From the NCBI GenBank assembly GCA_019911785.1, contig JAIOJM010000163.1, positions 1-17,133 of the forward strand: DNA of 17,133 bases. Direction: 5' to 3'. This DNA is from Sulfuricella sp. GTDB taxonomy: Bacteria > Pseudomonadota > Gammaproteobacteria > Burkholderiales > Sulfuricellaceae. Shown here in pieces: positions 16,984-17,133 of the stretch (its first letter is position 1; each line of letters starts with the position of its first letter). The notes under the pieces were generated by a model. It did no database searches. It saw only the letters and a program-made list of their open reading frames with translations, and was not told where the DNA came from. The position numbers and the translations under genes were made by a program.

Positions 16984-17133
16984 TCATGGTTGCTCTTGCT
17001 GCTTCTTCAAGTCGTCGCGCTTCTGCAAAAACTCATCGCGATCGATTTCTCCGCGGGCATACGCCTCTTCCAGGATTTCAAGCGGGGTTTTACCGTGCCC
17101 GCCCGATTTGGAACCGGTTGCCAGGTATTTGAT
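16984..17133 (-). CDS. SHOCT-domain protein (C-terminal part, cut by window edge)
   Basis: The last 49 codons, read on the minus strand, give TPLEILEEAYARGEIDRDEF followed by LQKRDDLKKQQEQP and a TGA at 16984-16986. LEILEEAYARGEID.DEF is the SHOCT motif, a short C-terminal helical hairpin present on many small and membrane proteins; it is thought to aid oligomerisation. The N-terminal part lies outside the window, so the rest of the protein is unknown. It is the first gene upstream of the Met-rich pair and is probably part of the same operon. Confidence 0.85.
   Translation of the reverse strand: MKYLATGSKSGGHGKTPLEILEEAYARGEIDRDEFLQKRDDLKKQQEQP

Overview
The window reads as chromosomal DNA of a betaproteobacterium. 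The protein sequences look like those of the Nitrosomonadales/Gallionellales group, but that placement is an impression from sequence only. The main support is the conserved block thrS-infC-rpmI-rplT-pheS-pheT-ihfA-merR on the minus strand, with IF-3, L35, L20, PheRS, ThrRS and IHF-alpha sequences of proteobacterial type.

Region 1 (1-3949). The start of surE lies at the left edge on the minus strand. Divergent from it are three plus-strand signalling genes: a membrane histidine kinase (CHASE3, FixL-like PAS, HisKA, HATPase), a single-domain response regulator of the Rcp1 type with a TTG start, and a receiver-PAS-PAS protein without an output domain. The 358-nt gap between surE and the kinase holds a perfect 13-bp inverted repeat, a 12-bp tandem duplication and candidate divergent promoters.

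Region 2 (3950-4379). A composite inverted-repeat element is followed by a terminator and tRNA-Pro(GGG), both read on the minus strand.

Region 3 (4380-11965, minus strand). This is the translation block, read right to left: tRNA-Val(GAC), a terminator hairpin, thrS, infC (apparent AUC start), rpmI, rplT, a terminator, a second composite inverted-repeat element, pheS, pheT, ihfA and a MerR-family gene. The two composite elements are built from different short repeat units, yet both carry the same 27-bp module (one mismatch) at the equivalent place in one arm. This is the most unusual pattern in the window.

Region 4 (12078-17133, minus strand). This looks like a copper or metal-handling operon, read right to left: the 3' end of a SHOCT-domain gene, a secreted Met-rich protein, a terminator hairpin, a second secreted Met-rich paralogue, a small AF1514-like (DUF5619-type) protein, and a P1B-type copper ATPase with YHS and two CxxC-type metal-binding modules in place of an HMA domain. 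A protein made of two tandem DUF1566/Lcl-type domains follows. The two Met-rich proteins probably bind metal in the periplasm and the ATPase probably exports it from the cytoplasm. No metal-responsive regulator is inside the window.
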